Shown one piece after another: positions 20,204-29,788 of a DNA stretch of 32,692 nt. The position numbers and the translations under genes are program-made. The notes beneath the pieces were generated by a model. It was given only the letters and a program-made list of their open reading frames with translations. It was not told the origin of the DNA and ran no database searches. Positions within the stretch are counted from its first letter, which is position 1. Each line of letters opens with the position of its first letter. The stretch is from Ilumatobacteraceae bacterium (GTDB lineage: Bacteria > Actinomycetota > Acidimicrobiia > Acidimicrobiales > Ilumatobacteraceae): assembly GCA_023262255.1 (NCBI GenBank), contig JALRBT010000008.1, positions 1-32,692 of the forward strand, written 5' to 3'.

Positions 20204-20733
20204 GACGCAACCTCCTTGGTCTGTCGATCTGAAGACTTCTGCGTACGGCCCACCGATGTTTCGGCTCCCCACACGAACACGGTTCGAGCCCGCTCGATGT
20301 CGTCGTAGGCCACCGACATCTCCGTGCCGGTGTCGTCGAGCAGCATGACGATGTGACGCTCGTCGGCGCGCAACAGCAAACCCTGCAAACGACGACGACC
20401 GTCGATGGCGCGGTGCAAACGTACCGACACCACCTTGTCGACTTCACGCTGGAAATGTTGCGGGGTGCGAAGCGGTCGTTCCAGGCCGGGACTCGACACC
20501 TCGAGCGTGTACCGACCCGGCATGGGGTCGTTGTGGTCGAGTTCGCGTGACACCAAACGACTCACGAGCGCAATGTTGTCGAGTGTGACACCGGAGGGCT
20601 GCCCGGGTGGCGTGTCGATGCTGAGCCGCAGGACACCGGACACCATCTCGAGGTCGTAGATCTCCAGACCCAGGTCGGCCACGATGGGAGCGGTGAGGGC
20701 GCGTACCCGCTCAACGACGGTGTCCGTGGTCAT
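20200..20733 (-). CDS. rimP: Ribosome maturation factor RimP
   Basis: ADLGLEIYDLEMV...VLRLSIDTPPGQPSGVTLDNIALVSRLVSRELDHNDPMPGRYTLEVSSPGLERPLRTPQHFQREV. ATG at 20733 preceded by AAGGGAG. Confidence 0.94.
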   Translation of the reverse strand: MTTDTVVERVRALTAPIVADLGLEIYDLEMVSGVLRLSIDTPPGQPSGVTLDNIALVSRLVSRELDHNDPMPGRYTLEVSSPGLERPLRTPQHFQREVDKVVSVRLHRAIDGRRRLQGLLLRADERHIVMLLDDTGTEMSVAYDDIERARTVFVWGAETSVGRTQKSSDRQTKEVAS

Positions 20734-20821
20734 CGTCTCTGTGGCTCCCTTTTCGTCGTTTTCGTAACCGTGTGTTCGATTCTTCTTCGTCTCGCCGTCC
20801 CCTCCAGCCGTTACACGAGTC

Positions 20822-20853
20822 AAAAAAAGGCGTGGGTGGTGACCCACGCCTTT
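20822..20853 (-). terminator. Intrinsic terminator hairpin in the rimP-nusA-infB leader
   Basis: Minus strand AAAGGCGTGGGT-CACC-ACCCACGCCTTT followed without a gap by TTTT, giving a 7-T run overall: perfect 12-bp inverted repeat, 4-nt loop. Confidence 0.88.
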
Positions 20854-20923
20854 GCGGTCTGCACTCATGCTGACTGTAGAAGGACGTAACCATGATAGCC
20901 GCGCGAACTAGCCTTCGTTTCGC

Positions 20924-22693
20924 GTGATTCATCGCTTGTCGACGCTCTTTGTGCGCACATTGCGTGACGACCCGGCCGAAGCAGAAGTGCCCAGCCATCG
21001 CTTGCTGGTGCGGGCCGGCTACATCCGTCGCGCGGCCCCGGGTGGCTACACGTGGCTACCGCTCGGCATGCGGGTGTTGCAGCGAGTCGAGCAGATCGTG
21101 CGAGAAGAAATGGACGCCATCGGCGCGCAGGAGGTGCACTTCCCCGCCCTCCTGCCACGCGAGCCGTACGACGCGAGCGGTCGATGGACCGATTACGGAC
21201 CGAACTTGTTCCGCCTGCAAGACCGTCGCGGGGCCGACTATCTACTCGGCCCCACCCACGAGGAAATGTTCACGTTGCTCGTGAAGGATTTGTACTCCAG
21301 CTACAAGGACTTGCCGGTGTGGCTGTACCAAATACAAACGAAGTACCGCGACGAAGCGCGTCCGCGCGCCGGGTTGTTGCGCGGTCGCGAGTTCGTGATG
21401 AAGGACTCCTACAGCTTCGACCTCGACGACGATGGCTTGCAGCGCAGTTACGACGCGCATCGTGCCGCCTACGTGAAGATTTTCGAGCGACTCGGCCTGG
21501 ACGTGGTGATCGTCAAGGCGATGTCCGGTGCGATGGGTGGCTCGGCATCGGAGGAATTCCTCTCCCCCTGCGCCTCGGGGGAAGACACATTCGTTCGCTG
21601 CACGTCGTGCGACTACCGCGCCAACACCGAAGCGGTGCGCATCGGCTCCATGGCCGACGTTGACGCCAGCACCACCCCTGCCGCACGGGTGGTGGACACA
21701 CCGAACACGCCGACCATCCAAACGCTGGTCGACGTGTTGAACGGTCGCGACGATCTGCATCGTGACGCCGGCGCGTGGTCGGCCGGCGACACCCTGAAGA
21801 ACGTGCTCGTCATGCTGCGCGAACCCGACGGAACGCGAACACCCCTGGCCATCGGCGTGCCCGGCGATCGCGACGTGGACATGAAGCGCCTCGAAGCCGC
21901 CGTGGCCCCGGCCGAGGTGGATGCATTCGACGACGCCGACTTTGCCGCACGACCCAGCCTGGTGAAGGGCTACATCGGCCCCGATGCGCTGGGTGAAAAG
22001 GCGTCCTCTGGTATTCGCTACCTCCTCGACCCGCGGGTGGTGGTTGGCAGTGCGTGGGTGACCGGTGCCAACACGTCCGGACGCCACGTGGTCAATCTGG
22101 TGCACGGTCGCGACTTCACCGCCAACGGGGTCATCGACGTTGCCGACGTGCGCGACACCGACCCGTGCCCCGACTGCGGATCCCACTTGCGTATCGAGCG
22201 CGGCATCGAGATGGGGCACGTGTTCCAACTCGGTCGCAAGTACGCCGACGTGCTGGGCCTGCAGGTGTTGGACGAAAAGGGCAAGCAGCGGGTGGTGACC
22301 ATGGGCTCGTACGGCGTGGGCGTGTCGCGCGCCGTTGCCGCCATTGCCGAATCGCACCACGACCAACTCGGGCTGCGCTGGCCGCGCAGTGTTGCACCGA
22401 TGGACGTACACGTGGTGATCGCCGGAAAACCCGGCGACGACACCGGGCCCGCCGCCGAGGCACTGGCCGCTGAACTCTCGAACGCAGGCCTGCACGTGCT
22501 GCTGGACGATCGTGACGGAGTGTCGCCCGGGGTGCGATTCAAGGATGCCGAATTGTTGGGGATGCCGATGATCGTGATCGCCGGACGAGGAATAGCCAAG
22601 GGAGTGATGGAGGTTCGCGACCGTATCGCCGGCACCACCACCGAGTTGCCGATCCACGACGTTGCCGCACACGTCATCGCGGCAAGCGCATAA
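20924..22693 (+). CDS. proS: Prolyl-tRNA synthetase
   Basis: [91 protein letters not shown] start. Confidence 0.96.
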   Translation: MIHRLSTLFVRTLRDDPAEAEVPSHRLLVRAGYIRRAAPGGYTWLPLGMRVLQRVEQIVREEMDAIGAQEVHFPALLPREPYDASGRWTDYGPNLFRLQDRRGADYLLGPTHEEMFTLLVKDLYSSYKDLPVWLYQIQTKYRDEARPRAGLLRGREFVMKDSYSFDLDDDGLQRSYDAHRAAYVKIFERLGLDVVIVKAMSGAMGGSASEEFLSPCASGEDTFVRCTSCDYRANTEAVRIGSMADVDASTTPAARVVDTPNTPTIQTLVDVLNGRDDLHRDAGAWSAGDTLKNVLVMLREPDGTRTPLAIGVPGDRDVDMKRLEAAVAPAEVDAFDDADFAARPSLVKGYIGPDALGEKASSGIRYLLDPRVVVGSAWVTGANTSGRHVVNLVHGRDFTANGVIDVADVRDTDPCPDCGSHLRIERGIEMGHVFQLGRKYADVLGLQVLDEKGKQRVVTMGSYGVGVSRAVAAIAESHHDQLGLRWPRSVAPMDVHVVIAGKPGDDTGPAAEALAAELSNAGLHVLLDDRDGVSPGVRFKDAELLGMPMIVIAGRGIAKGVMEVRDRIAGTTTELPIHDVAAHVIAASA

Positions 22694-22700
22694 CGGCACG

Positions 22701-23768
22701 ATGCTGCGACTGAAGGGTGCGGTTCAGCCCTACCCATGGGGCGATCGGTTTGCGTTGCCCGAGATGTTGGAGGTCACCGCCGACGGTCGCCCATGGGCGG
22801 AGATCTGGTACGGCACCCACCCTCGCGGCCCGGCACACGTCGACGAAAGCCTGCACCTCCCCGCGCCAACCTATTTGTCGGACGAGGTCGGCGATCTACC
22901 ATTCCTCGTGAAGCTGCTGGCAGCGGCACAGCCGTTGTCGCTGCAAACGCATCCCTCCGACGAACAAGCGGCACGGGGCTTTGCGAAGGAGAACGCGGCG
23001 GAGATTCCTCTCGACGCGCGCCATCGCATCTACGTCGACGATCGTGCGAAACCCGAGATGGTGGTTGCGCTCGACACCTTCGAGGCATTGTGTGGCATTG
23101 CATCGCACGACGTGGCGTTACGACAGTGTGCCGAAGCCGGCGCGGCTGCACTTGCAGCACACGTTGAGCAGCACGGTGTTGCTCATGCCGTACGCACGAT
23201 GTTGTCGGGTGGCGCCGCAACGGCGTCGGGTGGAGATTCGGCGTGGTTGGAACTCGCCACCATCACCACACCAACTCCGGTCATCACTCAACTCACGGCG
23301 CATTACGACGACCCACGCGCAGCCGTGGCCCTCCTCATGAATCACGTTCGCCTCGCCCCCGGTGAGGCGTTGTTCCTCGAGGCGGGCACGGTGCATTCGT
23401 ACCTGCGTGGCGTGGCCCTGGAAGTGCAGGGCAGTTCCGACAACGTGATGCGCGCCGCCTTCACGGACAAACACGTCGACCTGGACGAGTTCTTCGCCGT
23501 GGCGCGACTCGATTCACCCACGAACGACCTGGTTCGCACCGAACGTGTGTCGCCCACCAGTGTGGCGTACCGTTGCGCGGCCCCGTTCTCCGTGATGCGA
23601 CACGAGCTCAACGGCACGTTTGCCCTCACCGCATCGACGCAGCACACCATGTTGGTGTGCACGTCCGGGAGCGCGGGGCCACTCACTCGCGGCGGCGCGG
23701 CCTACGTGGCGGTGGGCGAATCCATCGCCCTGGAGGGCACGGCCACGATCTACTCGGTGAGCGCATGA
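22701..23768 (+). CDS. manA: Mannose-6-phosphate isomerase, class I
   Basis: LKGAVQPYPWGD, AEIWYGTHPRGPA, FLVKLLAAAQPLSLQTHPSDEQA, APGEALFLEAGTVHSYLRGVALEVQGSSDNVMRA. Start at MLRLKG. Confidence 0.92.
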   Translation: MLRLKGAVQPYPWGDRFALPEMLEVTADGRPWAEIWYGTHPRGPAHVDESLHLPAPTYLSDEVGDLPFLVKLLAAAQPLSLQTHPSDEQAARGFAKENAAEIPLDARHRIYVDDRAKPEMVVALDTFEALCGIASHDVALRQCAEAGAAALAAHVEQHGVAHAVRTMLSGGAATASGGDSAWLELATITTPTPVITQLTAHYDDPRAAVALLMNHVRLAPGEALFLEAGTVHSYLRGVALEVQGSSDNVMRAAFTDKHVDLDEFFAVARLDSPTNDLVRTERVSPTSVAYRCAAPFSVMRHELNGTFALTASTQHTMLVCTSGSAGPLTRGGAAYVAVGESIALEGTATIYSVSA

Positions 23769-23787
23769 CGCGTCACGAGGCAGGCGC

Positions 23788-24567
23788 ATGACGCGCGGCG
23801 CGCTCCGACGATGTGTCGCGGTATCGGCGTTGTTGCTACTCGCCATCGCACCGGCCACCGTTGCCGGTGGCTACGCACCCGGCGTCAACGGCACCGGCGG
23901 GTCCACGCTACTGGTACTTGGCGACAGCCTCACGTGGGGCGCCAACTACTTCGCAAAGACACAGTCGCAACTGGCGGCCACCCAAACCTTCGACGACGTG
24001 ATCGTCGATGGATGGTGGTCGCGGCGCATCGGTGGCATCGTGTCCACCACCTACTCCGGAGCCAACACCTACAAGAACACCTACCTGAAGAAGCGCGTCT
24101 ACCCGACCGCCGTCATCGTCGCACTCGGCACCAACGACGTGTATTTTCTCAGCAAGAAGCGCGAGTACATCGCGGTGATTCGAGAGTTGATGGACGCCAT
24201 CGGCCCCGTGCCCGTGGTGTGGCTGAACGTGCACCGTGTGGATTCATCACGCACCACCGTGCGCTCACGCGTGTTCAACAGAACCTTGGAGCGTGTGCTG
24301 GCGGAGTATCCGCTGGCCAGCGTGTACGACTGGGCGGAAAAAGCCAAGACCACGTCCCGACTGATGGCATTCGACAAGATCCACCTCACACCATCGGGCT
24401 ACAGGGTTCGCTCCAACGTGTACGCCGAACTCGCCACCACGCTGGCACAACGAGTCAGTGACGCCACGAGCACCACGAGCACGACCACTACCACCATCGA
24501 CGCAATGACCACGACCACCGAGTCGACGACCACCACCGTGGCAACGATGACGACGGTGGCACCGTAA
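23788..24567 (+). CDS. Secreted SGNH/GDSL-type hydrolase-like protein with Thr-rich C-terminal tail
   Basis: Signal-peptide-like N-terminus (RRCVAVSALLLLAIAPATVAGG), LVLGDSLTWGANY, ALGTND, DKIHLTPSGY; tail TSTTSTTTTTIDAMTTTTESTTTTVATMTTVAP. Confidence 0.82.
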   Translation: MTRGALRRCVAVSALLLLAIAPATVAGGYAPGVNGTGGSTLLVLGDSLTWGANYFAKTQSQLAATQTFDDVIVDGWWSRRIGGIVSTTYSGANTYKNTYLKKRVYPTAVIVALGTNDVYFLSKKREYIAVIRELMDAIGPVPVVWLNVHRVDSSRTTVRSRVFNRTLERVLAEYPLASVYDWAEKAKTTSRLMAFDKIHLTPSGYRVRSNVYAELATTLAQRVSDATSTTSTTTTTIDAMTTTTESTTTTVATMTTVAP

Positions 24568-24655
24568 CGCACCGACGAACGGCGGCGGTCCGAGTGCGCC
24601 ACTGCGCGAGTCCGCGAGTGCGCGGGCGCGATACGAGGGGCCCGGTGACCCGCGC

Positions 24656-25885
24656 TCAGCCCCCGACGGTGCGGCGAATCTCGACGATTTTCTCCGCCGA
24701 CTGATTGGCGTCGGTGCCCTTTTCGTCGAGGAGTGCGTTTCGATCGCGTGCGGCTTCGCGTTCGGCGATGGTGGTATCCACGCGTTGGAGTGCGGCTTCG
24801 ACACCGTGCTCGTGAATGAACGACGCCCAATCCACGAGCGCTTCCACCATCTCGCTCTCGGGTACCACGGCAACGTTGCGGCCCTTCACGAAGAGATGAC
24901 CTCGTTTGTTGCCCGCAGCGATACCAAGATCGGCTTCGCGGGCTTCACCCGGGCCGTTCACCACGCAACCCATCACGGCGATTTGCAGCGGCAACTTCTT
25001 GTCGGCGAACGCCGCTTGGGCCCGGTTGGCAACCTCGATGACGTCGATTTCGGCCCGACCACAACTCGGACACGCGATGAGATCCACGTTCTTTCGCTCG
25101 CGAAGACCGAGCGATTCGAGCAACTGGCGACCGGCCCGCGCTTCTTCCACTGGGTCGGCGGTGAGGCTGTAACGAATGGTGTCTCCGATGCCCTCGAGCA
25201 GCAGTGCTGCGATTCCGGCGGTTGCCTTCACCAGCCCACCCGGCAACGGACCCGCTTCGGTCACCCCGAGATGCAACGGGTGATCGGTGACCGCGCTCAA
25301 CTTTCGGTACGCCTCCACCATCAAGGGAACGTTGGACGCCTTCACCGAAATTTTGACGAGGTCGAAACCGACTTCGTCGAAGTAACGCATCTCCATTTGC
25401 GCCGACTCCACCATCGCATCCGCGGTCAGGCCACCGTATTTTTCGTAGAGGGAGGGGTCGAGTGAACCACCGTTCACCCCGATGCGAATCGGAACCTTGC
25501 GGTCGCGCGCCTCGCTGGCCACGGCCTTGATGTGCTCGGGTTTGCGGATGTTCCCCGGATTCAACCGCAAGCCGTGAACCCCCGCCTCGAGTGCCGCCAA
25601 CGCCATCTTGTACTGGTGGTGAATGTCGGCGATGATCGGCACCGGCGACCGAGGCACGATTTGTGCCAGGCCCTCGGCCGCCTCGATCTCGTTGCAGGTA
25701 CAGCGCACGATGTCGCAGCCGGCGGCGGCCAATGCGTAGATCTGTTGCAGGGTGCCCTCGGCATCGGCGGTCTTGGTGATGGTCATCGACTGCACGCTGA
25801 TTGGTGCATCGCCTCCCACTGCCACCTTGCCGACGTGAATCTGTCGGGTTGCTTTGCGCGGGAACGTGGCGGGGGCGGAGGTCAT
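24656..25885 (-). CDS. ispG: 4-hydroxy-3-methylbut-2-en-1-yl diphosphate synthase
   Basis: QIHVGKVAVGGDAPISVQSMT, ADIHHQYKMALAALEAGVHGLRLNPGNI, RIGVNGGSL, CPSCGR, GCVVNGPGEAREADLGIA. Confidence 0.96.
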   Translation of the reverse strand: MTSAPATFPRKATRQIHVGKVAVGGDAPISVQSMTITKTADAEGTLQQIYALAAAGCDIVRCTCNEIEAAEGLAQIVPRSPVPIIADIHHQYKMALAALEAGVHGLRLNPGNIRKPEHIKAVASEARDRKVPIRIGVNGGSLDPSLYEKYGGLTADAMVESAQMEMRYFDEVGFDLVKISVKASNVPLMVEAYRKLSAVTDHPLHLGVTEAGPLPGGLVKATAGIAALLLEGIGDTIRYSLTADPVEEARAGRQLLESLGLRERKNVDLIACPSCGRAEIDVIEVANRAQAAFADKKLPLQIAVMGCVVNGPGEAREADLGIAAGNKRGHLFVKGRNVAVVPESEMVEALVDWASFIHEHGVEAALQRVDTTIAEREAARDRNALLDEKGTDANQSAEKIVEIRRTVGG

Positions 25886-25888
25886 CGA

Positions 25889-27151
25889 TCAGCCGAGGGG
25901 TTGCGTGATGTCAAGGTACAAGCCTGCCACGAGCAACATCACCAACAACACCACCACGGCGGTGGCTACTGGAGCCAGTTTGCGAACGTCGGCGTGATAC
26001 CGGCGCGTACGGGTGGAGCGCAAACGCTCGTAGATCGCCACCGCAGCGTGGCCACCATCGAACGGCAGGAGCGGCATCATGTTGAAGACACCGACGAACA
26101 CGTTCACTGCGCCCAACAAGAGCAACACGCCCTTCCACCCCTCATCGCGACCCACTTCCCCACCAAGCTGGCTGGCACCGACCACGGTGCTCGGACGGGT
26201 GAGCGGATTGGCGCGCTCACTGGTGAGGTTGTCGGCCAAGTTGATGGGATTCAACACCGTGAACACGCCGACGACGGAATCCCGGGCGGTGCCCACCAAG
26301 TCTTGTGCTGCGCGACCCATCGCCTCGACGACTCCGAGTTGCACGTAGTCGCGCGACCAGCCGGCAACACCGAAAAATGCGCGGGCTTCGGGGGTTTCTT
26401 CCGATCCCGGGAACACCGTGAGCGTGGCGATGAGCGAGCGGATTTCCCCGTTGCGATCGATGACCACCTCCACCCTGTCGCCCGGTTGCTTCGCGCGCAC
26501 CGCCGCAACAAAGTCGCCGGAGCTGGCAACGGGTGTGCCGTCGAACTCGACGATTACATCACCCTCGAGCACACCGGCCGCCTCGGCCGCACTGCCGACG
26601 TACGGCTGATCCATCACCGTGACGCGGCCCGTCTCGCCATAACGACCCGAGACGGAGTACACCCCGGCGAACAACACCAGCGCGATGACCACGTGCATGA
26701 GCGAGCCGGCGGTGATGACCAACAGGCGTCGCGGGAACGACTTGGAGCGATACGTGCGATCCTCGTCGGCGGGGTCGGTTTCATCGAGCTTGTTCATGCC
26801 GATGATGCGCACGAACGCACCGATCGGAAAGGCCCGTAAGCCGTACTCCACCTCGCCCCGCTGCCACGCCAACAACTTGGGACCGAATCCCATATAGAAC
26901 TGCGTCACCTTCATGCCGGTGCGACGTGCGGTGACGAAGTGTCCGATTTCGTGGAGGAACACCGACACGATGAGACCGAGGACGAACACGAAGGTCCACA
27001 CGTTGCGCACCGCCAACCACGCCAACAACGCCACGATGACACCCAGGCCTGCGATGGTGGTGGACAACGGAACCTTGTCGCCCGTATCGCGAGTGGGGTC
27101 GCCACCACCACCGACGAGGTCTTCGCGAACGCGGGTGTAGAACGAGCTCAC
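25889..27151 (-). CDS. rseP: RseP/site-2 protease-family zinc metalloprotease with PDZ domain
   Basis: HEIGHFVTARRTGMKVTQFYMGFGPKL (HExxH), PDZ region, VFNMMPLLPFDGGHAAVAIYE. GTG start at 27151 overlaps the dxr stop; ORF-track extension to 27883 rejected. Confidence 0.93.
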   Translation of the reverse strand: MSSFYTRVREDLVGGGGDPTRDTGDKVPLSTTIAGLGVIVALLAWLAVRNVWTFVFVLGLIVSVFLHEIGHFVTARRTGMKVTQFYMGFGPKLLAWQRGEVEYGLRAFPIGAFVRIIGMNKLDETDPADEDRTYRSKSFPRRLLVITAGSLMHVVIALVLFAGVYSVSGRYGETGRVTVMDQPYVGSAAEAAGVLEGDVIVEFDGTPVASSGDFVAAVRAKQPGDRVEVVIDRNGEIRSLIATLTVFPGSEETPEARAFFGVAGWSRDYVQLGVVEAMGRAAQDLVGTARDSVVGVFTVLNPINLADNLTSERANPLTRPSTVVGASQLGGEVGRDEGWKGVLLLLGAVNVFVGVFNMMPLLPFDGGHAAVAIYERLRSTRTRRYHADVRKLAPVATAVVVLLVMLLVAGLYLDITQPLG

Positions 27152-28317
27152 GCGCCTACGGTACCCGCGGCCTGTGCAAAAGATTGGACGATGCCGCGTG
27201 CAATATGTCGCGCTCGTTCGTCGGCGGCCAGCACGTCGTCGACGCTCGACAAGCTTCCACCGTCGTGGCGTTGCAACGTTGCGTCGTTGACATCGGCAAT
27301 CTGCAACCAGGAGATTCGTCCCGCGAGAAACGCCTCGACGGCAATCTCGTTGGCTGCGCTCAACCACGCCGGCGCCGAGCCACCGGTGCGACCGGCGGCA
27401 TAGGCCAAGTTGAGGCAACGGAACGTCTCGCGGTCGGGCACCTCGAACTCCAGCGTTCGCATGCTCGCCCAATCGACCGCGCCGAACGGCACGTCGAAGC
27501 GATCCGGCCAGGCGATTGCGTACGCAATCGGCAATCGCATGTCGGGCATCGACAACTGCGCGATGGTAGCCCCATCGGTGAACGTCACCATGGAGTGAAT
27601 GATCGACTGAGGGTGCACCACCACCTCGATTCGGTCGTAGCCAACCCCGAACAGTTCGTGGGCTTCGATCACCTCGAGGCCCTTGTTCATGAGCGTGGAG
27701 GAATCCACCGTGATCTTCGGACCCATCGTCCACGTGGGGTGTGCCAGCGCTTGGTTCACGTCCACCCGCGAGAGATCGTCGCGAGTGCGCCCGCGAAACG
27801 GACCGCCACTCGCGGTAAGTTGCAGCGACGCAACCTCGCGACCAACGTGGTCGCTCGAACGCAAACATTGATGCAGTGCGCAATGCTCGCTGTCGACCGG
27901 GACGATCATCGCACCCTCGGTGTTGCGAAGCGGCTGCACGATGGGTCCGGCGGCGATGAGGCTCTCCTTGTTCGCGAGCGCAAGTCGCTTGCCTTGACGG
28001 AGCGTTTCGAGCGTGACGGGAAGTCCGGCAAAACCCACCACCGCGTTGACCACCACATCAGCCGGCTGAACCACGTCGGCAACGTCGTCGCTGAACTCGA
28101 CGGCAGGGAAATCCCCACTGAGGCGTGAACGCACTGCGGAGTCGACGACGGCAACCACATCCGGGCGATACCGCGCGATCTGCTCCCGCAGAACCGCTTC
28201 GTTGGATGCGGCGGCGAGCGACACCACCCGGTAGCGACCGTTGGACGCATCGATTACCTCGAGCGTTTGTCGCCCAATGGAGCCGGTGCTCCCCGCGAGG
28301 GCAACCGCGACGGTCAC
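27148..28317 (-). CDS. dxr: 1-deoxy-D-xylulose 5-phosphate reductoisomerase
   Basis: VALAGSTGSIGRQTLEVID, ALANKESLIAAG, VPVDSEHCALHQCL, LTASGGPFRG, HPTWTMGPKITVDSSTLMNKGLEVIEAHELFG. Confidence 0.97.
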   Translation of the reverse strand: MTVAVALAGSTGSIGRQTLEVIDASNGRYRVVSLAAASNEAVLREQIARYRPDVVAVVDSAVRSRLSGDFPAVEFSDDVADVVQPADVVVNAVVGFAGLPVTLETLRQGKRLALANKESLIAAGPIVQPLRNTEGAMIVPVDSEHCALHQCLRSSDHVGREVASLQLTASGGPFRGRTRDDLSRVDVNQALAHPTWTMGPKITVDSSTLMNKGLEVIEAHELFGVGYDRIEVVVHPQSIIHSMVTFTDGATIAQLSMPDMRLPIAYAIAWPDRFDVPFGAVDWASMRTLEFEVPDRETFRCLNLAYAAGRTGGSAPAWLSAANEIAVEAFLAGRISWLQIADVNDATLQRHDGGSLSSVDDVLAADERARHIARGIVQSFAQAAGTVGA

Positions 28318-28327
28318 GTCGAGAAAA

Positions 28328-29788
28328 TCAGCTAGCCCACGGGGTCAGCGTTACGGCGAGGAAGTACACCGTCGGCAACGACAGCAACACACCGTCGAAG
28401 CGGTCGAGTACCCCACCATGACCCTTGAGGAGCGTTCCGAAGTCCTTCACGCCGAGCGATCGCTTCAGCACGGACTCCAGCAGATCGCCGATTGGTGCGG
28501 CGATCGACACCACCGCTGCGAGCATGATCCACTCCATCAGCGAGTCCCACGTGCCGCTCTGCAGACCAAGGATGACCACCACGCAGAACGTGGCGATCGT
28601 GCCACCGATGACTCCTTCCACCGTCTTGTTGGGACTGATCGACGCCTTGAGCGGTGTGCGACCGATGGCCGAACCGACGAAGTATGCGCCGATGTCGTTC
28701 GCGGCCACCGCGAACACGGCGAGGAACAGCGTGTCGGTTCCCACGTTGGGAAGCGCCGCCGACAGCGTGGACATGCGCAGGATCATTCCCGCATAACTTC
28801 CGAGCAGTCCGATGTACACCACGCCCAACATCAGGGTGCCGAGGCTGGTGATTGCACCGCTGTGGTCGTCGTCGGAACCGACGAGACTCACCGCACCGGC
28901 GATGAACGCGAACACCACCACCATTGCAATTGCGAGGTGCGACATGTAATAGGCGGCGAGCGGCGCTGCCAAACACGCAACGACACCCACCACCATCGGG
29001 GCACCGAGCCCTTTGTTGGTGGTTTGCGTGAAGAACTCCAGCGCGGCGATACCGAGCACAACGACGACGAGCGCCATCACCGCGGCGGGGCCCACGAACG
29101 ACGTCCCGGCGAACAACACCACCAGCACCGCACCGACGAGCACCGCCGAACCCAGGTTGCGGTCGGCCCCGACGGGACGAGGTTGGGTTCCGCTGTCGCC
29201 ACGATCGGGTCGTGCCCGTCGCACTTGGCTGGGGCGAACGGGTGCCGGACGACGACCCGAGCGATCGCGTGAACCGACACGCTCACGCGCGACGGGTCGC
29301 GACACGTCACCCGTGCGGTCACGAGCAATCGGGCGCGAAACATCACCCGTGCGGTCACGAGCGATCGGCCGCGAAATATCACCCGTGCGGTCACGCATCG
29401 TGGGGTGGGTGTCGGAGGCACGTCGCGCACGCTGATCGGTCGGGTCACCGCCGATACGAATGCGTCCCTCGGGGGCCGGACGACTCACCGGCGGGGGCGA
29501 ATCCGGTCGATTGGGCTCGCGGGTCGGACGTGTGGCGTCGCGGCTGCCGGGCTTGCTCGGATCACGGGGTTGCACACCGAAGCGGGGGGTCTCCCCCGTT
29601 GGCTGTTCGCTCCAGTGCGGTAGTTGTGCCGTGTCGGTGGAGTCGACGCTGATGGCCGGAGCGGAATCGTCGGAATCGGCGAACTTCACTTCGCCGAACT
29701 CGTCACCAAAGTCGATGGTGTTGTCGCGAAGTTCCCCGGTGGTTTCGTTGGACTCGGTGTTGTCGCGGCGATCGTCGGACATTGTCAA
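28328..29788 (-). CDS. cdsA: Phosphatidate cytidylyltransferase with long disordered N-terminal extension
   Basis: C-terminal multi-TM domain with SPNKTVEGVIGG and APIGDLLESVLKRSLGVKDFGTLLKGHGGVLDRFD signature; about 200-residue polar N-terminus with repeats. Confidence 0.94.
   Translation of the reverse strand: MTMSDDRRDNTESNETTGELRDNTIDFGDEFGEVKFADSDDSAPAISVDSTDTAQLPHWSEQPTGETPRFGVQPRDPSKPGSRDATRPTREPNRPDSPPPVSRPAPEGRIRIGGDPTDQRARRASDTHPTMRDRTGDISRPIARDRTGDVSRPIARDRTGDVSRPVARERVGSRDRSGRRPAPVRPSQVRRARPDRGDSGTQPRPVGADRNLGSAVLVGAVLVVLFAGTSFVGPAAVMALVVVVLGIAALEFFTQTTNKGLGAPMVVGVVACLAAPLAAYYMSHLAIAMVVVFAFIAGAVSLVGSDDDHSGAITSLGTLMLGVVYIGLLGSYAGMILRMSTLSAALPNVGTDTLFLAVFAVAANDIGAYFVGSAIGRTPLKASISPNKTVEGVIGGTIATFCVVVILGLQSGTWDSLMEWIMLAAVVSIAAPIGDLLESVLKRSLGVKDFGTLLKGHGGVLDRFDGVLLSLPTVYFLAVTLTPWAS
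29288..29395 (-). repeat. In-frame tandem repeat, 36-bp period (about 3 units), in the cdsA 5' region
   Basis: TCACCCGTGCGGTCACG recurs at 29307, 29343 and 29379; encodes repeated RDRTGD(V/I)SRP(I/V)A. Confidence 0.85.

Noticed and set aside
24568-24655. Repeated GAGTGCGC/GCGCGAGT motifs between the SGNH gene and ispG as a terminator or small RNA
   Set aside because: Short GC-rich repeats without a clear stem plus U-tract; insufficient support.
25889-27883. 664-aa ORF as full-length RseP
   Set aside because: The first ~244 residues are antisense-like/out-of-frame reading of dxr; GTG at 27151 gives a normal RseP with a GTGA overlap to dxr.
29288-29395. 36-bp spaced repeats resembling a short CRISPR array
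   Set aside because: Repeats are contiguous and in frame within cdsA with no unique spacers and no cas genes; they encode a peptide repeat.
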